Positions 1 through 7,659 of a stretch of 41,922 bases of DNA are shown one piece after another. Made by a program: the position numbers and the translations under genes. Position 1 is the first letter of the stretch; each line of letters begins with the position of its first letter. The notes under the pieces were generated by a model. That model saw nothing but the letters and a program-made list of their open reading frames with translations, made no database searches and had not been told where the DNA came from. The stretch comes from JAHEJX01 sp041605955 (GTDB lineage Bacteria > Actinomycetota > Acidimicrobiia > Spongiisociales > UBA5794), in NCBI GenBank assembly GCA_041605955.1, contig JBFIXI010000031.1, positions 1 to 41,922 on the forward strand. Direction: 5' to 3'.

Positions 1-2324
1 AGTAGCTGGTGGTCTTCCACCGCGCGGGCGAGGTGGATGGCATGCTTGATGAGCTCACCGGCCCGATCCTGATCGCCCTTGGTCCCGGCAGCGATGGCGA
101 GGCTGCGGAGCAACCCGGCCGTGACTCGGTCGTCGCCGGCTATCTCGGCGTGGTGCCGCGCCCGTTCCCAGCTCGTTTCCGCACGATCCAGCTGAGAGCG
201 ACGAAAGGCGACGAAGCCGGCACCCGCGAGGGCGCGTGCCCGGGTTGCGTCGTCGGTGGCTTCCGCACGCTGGGCTCGAGCGAACAGCGCCTCGGCCTCA
301 TTGAGCTCCCCGCGCAGCAGCAGCTGGTTGCCGCAGGCCGCCTGCGCCCGGGCACGCAGCGAAGGGTCGCCATGGTCGAGATCCAGAGCGGCCCGCAGGC
401 GCCGGCTGCCCTCGGTCCAATCGCCGTGCGACATCCAGAACGGCGCCATAGCCGCCCCGATGCGAAGTGCGGCCGCAGCATCCTGGGCCGATATGGCGCT
501 GTCGAGGGCTCGGCGAATATTGTCGTGGTCTCGCACGACCTCGTCCATGAGCGATCCGTGGCCCCGCAGGCCGAGTTGACTCTCGGTCTGCTCCGTCCAA
601 TCCACGAACCAGCTGCGATGGCGCTCTATGAGCTGCGCAAGCTCGCCGGAGGCCTCCAACTCTTCTGCGGCCAGCTCCCGAATCGACTCGAGCATGGACC
701 AGCGGTCACTCTCGGTGTCGGCGGTCAGCAACGAAGCCCGGGTGAGGTGGCGGAGCATGGCCGGGATGGCGCCGGCCTCGACCGGTTCTCCAGCACACAC
801 CGCGACCGTGGCGTCCATCCGGCCGCTGCCGGCGAAGGCTGCCAGGCGATCGAAGAGAACCCGCTCCGCCGGATCCAGGAGGTCGAGACTCCACTCCAGC
901 GCAGCCCGCAGGGTCTGGTGGCGTGCCGGGGCGGTGCGGCGGCCTCCAGTGAGCAAGGCGAACCGATGCGTCAGGCCGCGCAGAACGCCGGTTACGGAAC
1001 GCTCGGCCAGGGCGGCCGCCGCCAGCTCGATCGCCAGGGGAATCCCGTTGAGATGAGCGATGATGGCGACGACGTCCGCCGCGTTGTCGTTCGTCAGCTC
1101 GAAGCTCGGTTGCGCCAACGCGGCTCGCTCAACGAAGAGCTGGACACTCTCGACGGTGGCGATTTCGTCGGCGCCGGGCAAGCCTTTGGTCTCCAACGTC
1201 GCCAGCGGCCCGATGCGAAACACCGCCTCTCCGTCGATGCCGAGCGGCTCGCGGCTCGTGGCCAGGACGACGAGGTGTGGACAGCTCTGCGTGAGCCGCT
1301 CCGCCAGCTGGGCCACTGCGGATATCACGTGCTCACAGTTGTCAAGGATCACGAGCACCGGGTTGTTCGCCAGCACTTCGATCAGCTGCTCCTCGACGCT
1401 CTCGGCGCCGGCTTCCCCGGCGCCGAGCACCCCGGCCACGGATCTGGCAACCAACGCCGGGTCGGCCAGCGACGCAAGGTCGACGAACCAAACGCCGTCG
1501 GCGAACTCCGGTAGCAGGTCCCGACCAACCTCGATGGCCAAGCGCGTCTTACCGACCCCAGCAGGACCCACAATGGTGGCGACTCCCGTTGACCTCAAGA
1601 CGCTGGCGAGTCGAGCGCGCTCGTCGACCCGACCGACAAAGCTGGCTCGCAGCAAAGGAAGGTTGTGGGCCACCACGCCGATTGCTCGCAGCGGTGGGAA
1701 AGCCGCCATGAGATCGGGATGCCGCAGCTGGTACAGCCGCACCGGGGCCGGGAAGCTGCGCAGCTGGAACGGTCCCAAGTCGACCAGCTCGGCTCCCTCG
1801 GGGAGCTTGCCGGCGACCGCCTCTGCAGTCGCCGCGGACACGAGCACTTGATCCCCGTGGGCGCCCGAACTGATGCGGGCGACCTGATGCACCGCCAGTG
1901 CCACGTAGTCCCCGTCGATCGGTGTCGCCTCCCCGGTGTGCACCCCAATCCGGACCCGTATCTCCGCACCCGGAGGCCAGTCATGGCCACGCATCGCCAC
2001 CTGGGCTGCCAGGCACCCGGCGATTGCCGCCGCGGCATCACCGAAGGCGACCAGCATCGAATCCCCCTCCGTCCCCACCTCGATGCCGCCATATCGCTCG
2101 AACGACTCCCGCAGCAACCGCTTGTGGGACTGCAGGATTGCCGCGTACCCCTCCTCCAACTCGCGCAGCAGCCGGGTGGAGCCCTCGATGTCCGTCAGAA
2201 CAAAGGTGACTCTGCCTGAGGGCAGGGCACGGCGGCTGCGCTCCCCCGGTTGCGCAGTGACCACCCCAGCGACTGTGTCCGCATCTGCGGAGGGGGCTTC
2301 GCCTCGCTCCAACCTCGGCGCCAC
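1..2324 (-). CDS. Class III cyclase domain + AfsR/LuxR-type ATPase regulator (3' end outside window)
   Basis: Signalling or transcription-related regulator, about 774 residues visible and no stop before the window edge. Residues 39-200 form a class III nucleotide cyclase domain: VTFVLTDIEGST supplies the first metal Asp (D45) and TEGDS the second (D88). In the usual N-x-x-x-R transition-state pair the Asn is His (H146) while R150 is kept, and the base-specifying Lys position is Gly, so activity is doubtful. A P-loop GPAGVGKTR lies near residue 252, followed by a Walker B-like VILDNCEHV and an LATSREPL segment typical of AfsR-family ATPases; the C-terminal part has TPR-like Ala-rich helices. 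The GTG start at 2324 is chosen because a strong AAGGAGGTG lies just upstream. Divergent neighbours are absent; the next gene upstream is on the same strand. Family call is firm, ligand and target are unknown. Confidence 0.9.
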   Translation of the reverse strand, partial: MAPRLERGEAPSADADTVAGVVTAQPGERSRRALPSGRVTFVLTDIEGSTRLLRELEEGYAAILQSHKRLLRESFERYGGIEVGTEGDSMLVAFGDAAAAIAGCLAAQVAMRGHDWPPGAEIRVRIGVHTGEATPIDGDYVALAVHQVARISSGAHGDQVLVSAATAEAVAGKLPEGAELVDLGPFQLRSFPAPVRLYQLRHPDLMAAFPPLRAIGVVAHNLPLLRASFVGRVDERARLASVLRSTGVATIVGPAGVGKTRLAIEVGRDLLPEFADGVWFVDLASLADPALVARSVAGVLGAGEAGAESVEEQLIEVLANNPVLVILDNCEHVISAVAQLAERLTQSCPHLVVLATSREPLGIDGEAVFRIGPLATLETKGLPGADEIATVESVQLFVERAALAQPSFELTNDNAADVVAIIAHLNGIPLAIELAAAALAERSVTGVLRGLTHRFALLTGGRRTAPARHQTLRAALEWSLDLLDPAERVLFDRLAAFAGSGRMDATVAVCAGEPVEAGAIPAMLRHLTRASLLTADTESDRWSMLESIRELAAEELEASGELAQLIERHRSWFVDWTEQTESQLGLRGHGSLMDEVVRDHDNIRRALDSAISAQDAAAALRIGAAMAPFWMSHGDWTEGSRRLRAALDLDHGDPSLRARAQAACGNQLLLRGELNEAEALFARAQRAEATDDATRARALAGAGFVAFRRSQLDRAETSWERARHHAEIAGDDRVTAGLLRSLAIAAGTKGDQDRAGELIKHAIHLARAVEDHQL

Positions 2325-2326
2325 CC

Positions 2327-2335
2327 CACCTCCTT
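2327..2335 (-). promoter_or_regulatory. Shine-Dalgarno site fixing the cyclase/ATPase start
   Basis: AAGGAGGTG on the minus strand, with the GGAGG core 4 nt before the GTG at 2324. It supports GTG rather than in-frame codons farther upstream. Confidence 0.65.
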
Positions 2336-2573
2336 CGGGTCCGGGCTCCAGCACCTTCTCGTACGAGAGTATCGGAGTGGCGCCGACTGGTGGCTGCGCG
2401 TCGGGAAAGGTGGCACGCAATCGTGCCCTCAGCGAGGCGTAGCACCCAATCGGCTGACGCGGACGAGCGGATCACCGTCGGGATACGAACGATCAACCTC
2501 GTTGAGGGTGAGCACACCTGACGTCGCGGGCTTCACCCGGACCCCGCGCCCAAGGTCAGTCGATCGGCTTGTT

Positions 2574-3557
2574 TCAGCCTGGTTGAAACTGATAGCCCCA
2601 CTTGTTGTAGTAGCGCTTCGGAGTGATCATGTTCTCGTTGACGAGGATCTCGGCGCCGCGGCCGAGAAGGATCGAAGAGTTCCCGTCGATCCGGACCGCC
2701 TCCTTCACGCGAGCCGCCACGAAGAGGTCGATTACCGTGGCGACTCGGCCCCACCAGAAAGCGGTGATGAGCACCCCGGTCAGTTCGCCCAGCTCCTCAT
2801 GCCCTGGTTCCCGCTCGGCGAGCTCTTCGAGAGCCTCGATGACGCCGGCCTCTGCCAGGGCGGGATCGTTCGTCAGTGGCGCTATCCCCCACAATCCAAA
2901 ACCGACGACCTGATCCGGGAGCGGGTCGGCGGATCGGTAGGCGTCGACGGCTCTGAACAGCCCGCCGATAGCCTCGTCCGAGATGGGAGGATCGCCGTTC
3001 CCAATCTCGTAGTTTTCGAAATTGCGCCCTCCTCGTCGCCCGAAGTAGTGCTGCTGTGGTCTCGACTCAGTGGTCTCCGCGATGCCCTCGTTGGTGCCGT
3101 AGATGAAACCCTCCGGCACGGACGACGAGAAAGCGCGCATAAGGGCTCTCTCGAGCCGGACTTCGAAGCGCCGGGCGATCTGCTGAGCCAGTTGCTCGTC
3201 GAATCTGCTCCATACCCAGCCGGGTAGTTCGGTGAATGTGAAGAGATACTCACCGACCACGGCGGTAGCACCCTTGAGCACCGCTCGGTCCTTGCCCCCG
3301 GCGCTGTAGATGTTGAACGAGCCGTTAGTGACCACAGTGGCGCTCAGGTCCCGAGCCGCCTCGACGAAGTCGTCCTGCTGCTTCTCCCAGATGTACATGA
3401 TGTGCTTGCGTGGATCGACCACCGCCCAATGGAGGTTCTCAATTGCACCGTCGGCGAGACCCTCCGCTCCGAACAGGACTCCGGCGTCGATGAATTGGCG
3501 GGAGCGCAGCACATTTGGAAAGAAGCGGGGCCCGTCGGTTATGAGGCTGGCATCCAC
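2574..3557 (-). CDS. Uncharacterised protein, possibly phosphodiester glycosidase-like (NAGPA fold)
   Basis: 327 residues, no signal peptide or membrane segment. I do not recognise it firmly. Two stretches resemble the NAGPA/phosphodiester glycosidase family: WAVVDPRKHIMYIW followed by VVTNGSFNIY (the family has an N-G-x-F motif), and a C-terminal GVLITAFWWG ... AVRIDGNSSILL that looks like the family's LDGGGSS motif with one Gly replaced. The middle part is not recognisable. The GTG at 3557 is preferred over the ATG at 3584 because GGAGG sits 8 nt upstream of it. An inverted repeat GTTTCA/TGAAAC (2571-2589) overlaps the stop codon and might form a weak terminator. The gene stands alone on the minus strand between the cyclase regulator and a repeat-containing gap. 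Protein coding is confident; function is tentative. Confidence 0.6.
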   Translation of the reverse strand: MDASLITDGPRFFPNVLRSRQFIDAGVLFGAEGLADGAIENLHWAVVDPRKHIMYIWEKQQDDFVEAARDLSATVVTNGSFNIYSAGGKDRAVLKGATAVVGEYLFTFTELPGWVWSRFDEQLAQQIARRFEVRLERALMRAFSSSVPEGFIYGTNEGIAETTESRPQQHYFGRRGGRNFENYEIGNGDPPISDEAIGGLFRAVDAYRSADPLPDQVVGFGLWGIAPLTNDPALAEAGVIEALEELAEREPGHEELGELTGVLITAFWWGRVATVIDLFVAARVKEAVRIDGNSSILLGRGAEILVNENMITPKRYYNKWGYQFQPG

Positions 3558-3565
3558 AGCACATC

Positions 3566-3570
3566 CCTCC
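3566..3570 (-). promoter_or_regulatory. Shine-Dalgarno site deciding the GTG start at 3557
   Basis: GGAGG on the minus strand, 8 nt before GTG 3557; it lies inside the alternative reading from ATG 3584, which has no such site. Confidence 0.55.
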
Positions 3571-3656
3571 AGCGGCGAGGGCATGTGAGACCCGGACGAC
3601 AGCGACCGAAAGCCCGCGTCTCATCGCCGAGCCTACCGATCGAGAGGGACCACAGT

Positions 3657-3704
3657 GGCAGCAGTTCTGGGTCGAACCACCAACCCGCTCATCGAGACTC
3701 GACA
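3657..3704 (+). repeat. Structured repeat, copy C
   Basis: About 48 nt starting GGCAGCAGTT and containing CCAACCCGCTCATCGAGACT. Similar to copies A (4585-4627) and B (4646-4694); alignment to copy A over the 41 nt after CCAACCC shows roughly ten differences, so it is the most diverged copy. The three copies flank the GNAT gene. Confidence 0.5.
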
Positions 3705-3888
3705 CCACAGACGACCCACCCTTGTGCGGAAGGCGCGTGCCGTATTTCCGGGCAACGACGCGTGCCAACATGCGACCCATGACTCCCGGCGTCGTCCAGT
3801 CTTGAGCAGGAGGATCTGCAGAAGTGGACCTACTTAGCGGGCGCGCATCTACCCGATCTGTTCCTTCGCGAAGTCGTCCCGGCACCCG

Positions 3889-4431
3889 GTGGAACCGCCG
3901 GCCAGCGAAGTGACCGACGAAGAGCCCGCAATCCGCGCGTTCGCGCCCGCGGACTGGGGTGCGCTCTGTGAAGTGTACGAACGCGCCGCCAAGCACGAGC
4001 TGCTCCTGACCGGCACAGACCCGCGCGCTCTTCGGCCCTTGCCGGAAGAGGAAGACCTGGAGACGTTCCAACGACTGAACTCGGCGATGGTCGCCTGTGC
4101 TGATCGGAAGGTCGTCGGATTCGTGGGGTGGCGTGAACACGGGGAGTGGCGCGGGAGCGGTTACCTGTCCTGGCTCTACGTCGATCCGGCCTACCACCGG
4201 CGCGGCATCGGCGATCGACTGTTGTCGGCAGCGATGAACGCGCTCGGCCGGCAGGCCTGGACCCTGACCAAACTGGGGAACGATCCGGCGGTCCATCTCT
4301 ACCAGAAGCACGGGATGCGGATCGTGAAGTCGCGACCGGCCAACACCAGGGGATACCCGCACACCGAGCTCCGCCTGGCCTTGCCGACAAGCCGGAAGTT
4401 CGACCCGGAGGTTCCGAATTTCGGCGTGTGA
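3889..4431 (+). CDS. GNAT-family N-acetyltransferase
   Basis: 180 residues. GCN5-related acetyltransferases move an acetyl group from acetyl-CoA to an amine; the substrate here is unknown. The core is visible: SWLYVDPAYHRRGIGDRLL carries the acetyl-CoA pyrophosphate-binding R-R-G-I-G motif, followed by GNDPAVHLYQKHGMRIV, the usual 'x-N-x-x-A-x-x-L-Y-x-x-x-G' helix and strand. Length is normal for a single domain with a short C-terminal extension. GTG 3889 gives the longest product; an in-frame GTG at 3910 is possible and neither has a clear ribosome site. It lies alone between repeat copies on the chromosomal side of the tRNA-Val insertion point. Confidence 0.85.
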   Translation: MEPPASEVTDEEPAIRAFAPADWGALCEVYERAAKHELLLTGTDPRALRPLPEEEDLETFQRLNSAMVACADRKVVGFVGWREHGEWRGSGYLSWLYVDPAYHRRGIGDRLLSAAMNALGRQAWTLTKLGNDPAVHLYQKHGMRIVKSRPANTRGYPHTELRLALPTSRKFDPEVPNFGV

Positions 4432-4584
4432 ATCTACGGTGACGGTTGAAACCCTCGCACGGCGACGGGCGCGACCCGCACCATATCCTGGAGCCCGCCG
4501 ACACTCGAGCCCGTCACCGTCAGCCCTCCAGGCAAGGCCACGGTTCCCTGGGGGGAGCATCCTCATGCGCGCTCGACCCACCTC

Positions 4585-4627
4585 GGCAGTTTTTGCGAAC
4601 TGCCAACCCACTGATTGGAGCTCGGCA
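4585..4627 (+). repeat. Structured repeat, copy A
   Basis: Opens with a perfect 7-bp hairpin GGCAGTT-TTTGCG-AACTGCC (4585-4604), then AACCCACTGATTGGAGCTCG. Over 33 nt (4595-4627) it matches copy B (4662-4694) with about four differences. The stretch 4432-4584 before it shows nothing recognisable. Confidence 0.6.
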
Positions 4628-4645
4628 CCGCACACAACCCACCCG

Positions 4646-4694
4646 GGCAGCAGTTCGCACAGCAAACTGCCAACCCACTCATTGAGGCTCGGCA
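4646..4694 (+). repeat. Structured repeat, copy B
   Basis: GGCAGCAGTT ... AACTGCCAACCCACTCATTG; same order of elements as copies A and C. Its distal half is the left arm of the perfect hairpin at 4674-4716. Confidence 0.6.
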
Positions 4695-4716
4695 TGCCCG
4701 AGCCTCAATGAGTGGG
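4674..4716. terminator. Perfect 19-bp hairpin just past the ancestral tRNA-Val 3' end
   Basis: Arms 4674-4692 and 4698-4716 are exact reverse complements around a 5-nt CATGC loop. No T tract follows on either strand. It overlaps the first bases of the tRNA-Val 3' fragment, so before the element inserted it would have stood directly downstream of tRNA-Val and may have ended or processed that transcript. Confidence 0.5.
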
Positions 4717-4759
4717 CGTTGACGGATTCGAACCGCCGACTTCTTCCTTGTAAGGGAAG
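4712..4759. repeat. Attachment site, distal copy (tRNA-Val 3' fragment)
   Basis: Matches 15280-15327 at 46 of 48 positions; mismatches at 4739 and 4741. The terminal 18 bp, TCTTCCTTGTAAGGGAAG (4742-4759), are identical in both copies and form the anticodon stem-loop: inverted CTTCC/GGAAG arms around a 7-nt spacer, the expected shape of a tyrosine-recombinase core. The tRNA 5' half is missing, so this copy is not a functional tRNA. Confidence 0.88.
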
Positions 4760-4874
4760 AACAGGGGGTTTCGGGCATCCCGGTGTCGGTTGGCCAATCT
4801 GCCGATATCCCTTGTGGCACAACGGTTATCGAGACTCGTAACCTCTCGTCGTCGTGGAGCAGTTTTCATCGTTT

Positions 4875-4905
4875 CGCGGACCACGCGCGGACCAGACGCG
4901 GACCA
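4875..4905 (+). repeat. Left-end iterons, three CGCGGACCA units 11 bp apart
   Basis: CGCGGACCA begins at 4875, 4886 and 4897, exactly 11 bp apart, in noncoding DNA 116 bp inside the distal attachment site. The same 9-mer occurs three times with the same spacing near the other end (15189-15219). Probable integrase arm-type or excisionase binding sites. The rest of 4760-4964 holds no gene I can support. Confidence 0.75.
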
Positions 4906-4964
4906 AAACCGGTGTCGACTCGCCGATGGCTTCGACGGTCCCGCATCGGGAACGCGTTCGCTGG

Positions 4965-5675
4965 CTACTGATCGAGGCCGAGGGCCGAGTCGGGCGGCTC
5001 CCGTCCCTGCTCCCAACCGAGGAGCCTCCGCCAGCTCGCCACCGTGACGCGGAGACGTTCGTATTCGGCCTCCGTGATACCGAGGTCGGCGGCCGTAAAC
5101 CTCTGGAGAGACGACAGAGCCTCGAGGAAGCCGGCCGTATCGAAGCCCGTGTCCTTCTCTGCCGCCAGCTCAAGCAGCCCCTGAAGCTCGAAGTGGCGAG
5201 TCAGCTCGGCCAGGTCGAGGAAGTCGCGAGCCTCGGCCCGGTCGAAGAGTGCCAGGACCTTGTTGGCGGCGAGTTCCCGCACGGCGAGCGTCGGTCCGTA
5301 GTCACTGGGTTCAGCCGGCAGGGCCCGGTAGTCGATAGCCAGATCGATCTCGCAGCGGTCGTCGCCATCGCTCACCTCGATACGGACGAACGTCGAGAGG
5401 TTGCGCCTTCTGGCATGATCGAGCGCTGCACGATCGAGAGCTCGCTCCAGCGCGTCGCGCAACGCGCGCAGCGCCTCCTCCTCCCCTGGAACCGTGAAGT
5501 AGTCGAGGTCACGGGTCTGGCGATCAATGAGACCTCGCACCAACAGACCGCCGGCTCCGGCGAGAGCGAACCCGCGGGCCTCGGGGAGCCCGTTGACGAT
5601 CTCTGCGATGCGTTCCTGGAGGGGCGTCAGCAAGGCAGCGAGACGCCTCGGTGACGCTGCAGCCAGTCTGCCCAT
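4965..5675 (-). CDS. AbiEii/AbiGii-like nucleotidyltransferase
   Basis: 236 residues. Resembles the AbiEii/AbiGii nucleotidyltransferase family, toxins of type IV toxin-antitoxin or abortive-infection pairs. Visible motifs: LAGAGGLLVRGLIDRQTRDLDYF (G-G at 42-43, D-x-D at 56-58), the third acidic residue in CEIDLAIDYR (D111), and K139 ... EARDFLDLAEL (R150, D151), the family's K and R-D motifs. Start at ATG 5675 is preferred; an in-frame start at 5714 would overlap the upstream gene by 88 nt instead of 49. The overlap with 5627-5956 suggests coupled translation and a functional pair. Family assignment is good; a defence role is inferred from the family and from its place on a mobile element. 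Confidence 0.82.
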   Translation of the reverse strand: MGRLAAASPRRLAALLTPLQERIAEIVNGLPEARGFALAGAGGLLVRGLIDRQTRDLDYFTVPGEEEALRALRDALERALDRAALDHARRRNLSTFVRIEVSDGDDRCEIDLAIDYRALPAEPSDYGPTLAVRELAANKVLALFDRAEARDFLDLAELTRHFELQGLLELAAEKDTGFDTAGFLEALSSLQRFTAADLGITEAEYERLRVTVASWRRLLGWEQGREPPDSALGLDQ

Positions 5676-5956
5676 GCCTGACGCACATGCCGGGGCAGAA
5701 CCAACTCGTCCCACAGATCGATCAGCTCATCCGCGCGTATGTAACGGCGAACGTCGTCGTCATTGCCCTCACGGAGGACTTGTTCGTACACCCGAGCGCG
5801 TTGCTGGCGATCAGCGAGGTCGTAGTAGCGAGCAGGGCCGCTCCAACGGATGTGCAGCGGCAACTCGACGACGCCGCTGGCCCTCTCTACGTCAGCGGTG
5901 TCGAGGTCATCGGGCACGGCCGGGACCTGAGCGGTGGCCCTCGTCATTCTGTCCAT
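5627..5956 (-). CDS. Small partner protein of the AbiEii-like enzyme (putative antitoxin)
   Basis: 109 residues. No named domain recognised. It contains LPLHIRWSGPARYYDLADRQ and YEQVLREGNDDDVRRYIRADELIDLWDELVLP, a hydrophilic helical pattern I associate with small actinobacterial proteins encoded just before AbiEii-type nucleotidyltransferases. Start ATG 5956 has TGAGG 5 nt upstream. Its 3' end overlaps the nucleotidyltransferase gene by 49 nt in another frame. It lacks the winged-helix look of classical AbiEi, so calling it an antitoxin rests on gene order only. Confidence 0.7.
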   Translation of the reverse strand: MDRMTRATAQVPAVPDDLDTADVERASGVVELPLHIRWSGPARYYDLADRQQRARVYEQVLREGNDDDVRRYIRADELIDLWDELVLPRHVRQAWADWLQRHRGVSLPC

Positions 5957-6048
5957 GATTGCCTCAGAGTACCGCCATCCCGTCTATCCCCGATGCGAGG
6001 ATCCACGGTCGCCTTCTCTATCCTCGCCGGGCGTCAGCTCATCGGCGA

Positions 6049-6495
6049 CTATGGCGGGTCGAGTTGGATCTGTCCCGCGCCCACATCGGGGGGTGTCTGG
6101 CGGGGCTCTCGGATACCGGCATCCGGCGGTAACCAGAACGACGGTCGCCGGCGGATCCGGAGCACGTCGGCCAGGAAGGTAGCGAGTCCGACGACCGCCC
6201 AGGCCAGCACAACAACGAAGCTGGCGATCTCCCCTGGTGCCCGCACTCCAGTCGGGCCGGCCAACGTGACACCGCCCCATGCCGCCAGCCAGACGAGAGC
6301 AATCAAGGCCACCCGAACCGAGACTCTCAGATCGCGCACCGGCGCCGGCCACAGGACAGACTGGAAGGCGTGCTGCCAGCTCCCGACGCGCCAGCCCTCA
6401 AACCCGGTCTTGGCGCGCACCGCATACCAGCGGCGGCGCCAGCGGAATGACGATGTCATCGACCGGTATCGCATCGGCCCCACCGTGACGGGCAT
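6049..6495 (-). CDS. Small membrane protein, two predicted transmembrane helices
   Basis: 148 residues from ATG 6495. Two hydrophobic helices are visible: VALIALVWLAAWGGVTLAG and IASFVVVLAWAVVGLATFLA, followed by a basic stop-transfer stretch (RIRRR) and a Pro-rich acidic tail. The N-terminus is basic (SSFRWRRRWYAVRAK), so both ends probably lie in the cytoplasm. No family recognised. Alternative in-frame starts are GTG 6546, which would overlap the upstream gene by 20 nt, and ATG 6474; none has a good ribosome site. Same strand and close spacing as the genes around it, so likely part of one cargo transcript. Confidence 0.6.
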   Translation of the reverse strand: MPVTVGPMRYRSMTSSFRWRRRWYAVRAKTGFEGWRVGSWQHAFQSVLWPAPVRDLRVSVRVALIALVWLAAWGGVTLAGPTGVRAPGEIASFVVVLAWAVVGLATFLADVLRIRRRPSFWLPPDAGIREPRQTPPDVGAGQIQLDPP

Positions 6496-6526
6496 TCCGG
6501 CGGTGCGCTGGACACGGTTCGACGGC

Positions 6527-7012
6527 TCATGACCGATCGGCGACACCGTGACGTTCTGCGAGCTGCCGAGCGAGTTGTGCAGCCGGGATCCCTTGTCGTG
6601 CGGCGGCGGCCCGGATCAACCCCACGGCGGCGAACAACGCATAGCGCCAGTAGTCGTCTGAGCGCCACCGAATGACCTCGTCCAGTAAGTCGGGTCTCAG
6701 GCCGGCCCGCGACGCGGCACTCGTGAGGATTGCATACTGGATCTTGCGGTTCTCCCGGCCGCGGAACTGGCACTCTGGGAGGTGGGCTTCAAGCAGGCCC
6801 TCGTAGGGGATCGCAGTGTCGCGACCGACACCTGCGACATCGAACGCGTCGGCGGCGAGCTCCATGAACACCTCACCAGGGAAGGTGTCTTTCTTGGGAT
6901 GAAGATCGGCGACCGCCGCCGCCAGCTCATGCGCGTCGGCACCGGTCTCCAGACCGGACAACATCCGGCGGATCGCTTCGATGCGATCGTCCTCAGTTGG
7001 TCGGCGAGCCAC
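6527..7012 (-). CDS. Conserved hypothetical protein, soluble
   Basis: 161 residues, GTG start. No named domain recognised. The run LHPKKDTFPGEVFMELAADAF, IPYEGLLEAHLPECQFRGRENRKIQYAI and DLLDEVIRWRSDDYWRYALFAAV has the conserved aromatic and charged texture of a real family, and I believe similar proteins exist in other actinobacteria, but I cannot give a function. All-helical, soluble, no signal peptide. It ends 30 nt before the next upstream gene's side and continues the minus-strand cargo block. Frame choice is supported by the amino acid composition compared with the Arg-rich alternatives. Confidence 0.75.
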   Translation of the reverse strand: MARRPTEDDRIEAIRRMLSGLETGADAHELAAAVADLHPKKDTFPGEVFMELAADAFDVAGVGRDTAIPYEGLLEAHLPECQFRGRENRKIQYAILTSAASRAGLRPDLLDEVIRWRSDDYWRYALFAAVGLIRAAAARQGIPAAQLARQLAERHGVADRS

Positions 7013-7042
7013 GATCCAAGTGTACGGGAGAGGCGCAGTTCG

Positions 7043-7552
7043 TCAGCTGGTGTGATCAGCCGACCACAACGCCACGGCGGCGGCGAGTTCCCGATCCGGA
7101 CTGATGTGGCGTTGGTAGAGCGGACCACACGGCGTCTGTGCCACCTCCAACGCCACTTCGATCGGATCGGTGACTCCGCGGCGCTGTCGTGAATCGGTGG
7201 CGAGGAAGCTGAACTCGTTCATGATTCCGATCACGCTCCGATTCGCCGTCTTCGCCCACTGGGCCTCACCCATCTCAGCCATCTCAGCGTCGATGAATCG
7301 GAGCTCGACGCCAGCCGTCGCCAGCGTCTCGCTGAGCGCAGCAGGAAACCGGTCCAGCACCGTCGCAGCCGGCGCCAGCGGCATCAGAACCGGAAACAGC
7401 GTCTGCTCATTCACCAACAACACCAGCTGCGGGCGCCAGAACAGCACCGTGCCATACCAATCACCAAGCCATGTCGTGGGCTCAGCAACCTCAGCGACGA
7501 TCAGTGGCTTCGCCCGATCCCGGAGCTTCTTCGTCGCACGCAAGCTGTACAC
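7043..7552 (-). CDS. DUF6933-like protein
   Basis: 169 residues from GTG 7552. It matches my memory of the DUF6933 family: N-terminal YSLRATKKLRDR, then TTWLGDWYGTVLFWRPQLVLLVNEQTLFPVLMP, KTANRSVIGIMNEFSFLA and ETPCGPL-like TPCGPLYQRHISP. Function of the family is unknown. The family normally begins right at the Y-x-L-R-x-T-K-K segment, which favours GTG 7552 over the GTG at 7594; GAGG lies 2 nt before 7552, a short spacing. First gene of the minus-strand cargo block; its upstream gap holds the palindromic sites at 7623-7675, which may include its promoter or operator. Confidence 0.72.
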   Translation of the reverse strand: MYSLRATKKLRDRAKPLIVAEVAEPTTWLGDWYGTVLFWRPQLVLLVNEQTLFPVLMPLAPAATVLDRFPAALSETLATAGVELRFIDAEMAEMGEAQWAKTANRSVIGIMNEFSFLATDSRQRRGVTDPIEVALEVAQTPCGPLYQRHISPDRELAAAVALWSADHTS

Positions 7553-7622
7553 GTCCTCAGTCTCGCAGCACCGCCGCACCACTCCATCGGTCACCGTCAG
7601 CGTTCAGCGCAGCGTGGAGGTC

Positions 7623-7652
7623 CGCTCCTGGAAGTGCCGATATTGGACACTC
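7623..7652 (+). repeat. 30-nt dispersed repeat, copy 1
   Basis: CGCTCCTGGA followed by AGTGCCGATATTGGACACT. Matches 8961-8990 at 28 of 30 positions. The inner 19 nt is nearly palindromic. With copy 2 it brackets the alpha/beta hydrolase gene. It lies in the 298-bp gap 7553-7850, otherwise without a gene. Confidence 0.75.
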
Positions 7653-7659
7653 CGAGAAA

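Larger units (their letters stand above)
3558..3888. other. Intergenic gap of 331 bp holding one copy of a structured repeat
   Basis: No convincing gene. It holds repeat copy C (3657-3704). Open frames here have no RBS and read through the repeat. Confidence 0.5.

Noticed and set aside
9..1514. Long plus-strand open frame opposite the cyclase/ATPase gene
   Set aside because: The minus strand gives clear cyclase, P-loop and AfsR-like motifs; the plus reading is an Arg/Gly-rich shadow typical of high GC.
3657..4694. Integron attC-like sites around the GNAT gene
   Set aside because: The repeats lack the RYYYAAC/GTTRRRY core pair and no integron integrase is present.
3439..4695. 418-codon minus-strand open frame across the GNAT gene and repeats
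   Set aside because: Opposite strand encodes a GNAT domain; this frame is Arg/Pro/Ser-rich and reads through noncoding repeats.
4712..4759. Second tRNA-Val gene
   Set aside because: Only the 3' half is present; no D arm or acceptor 5' strand.
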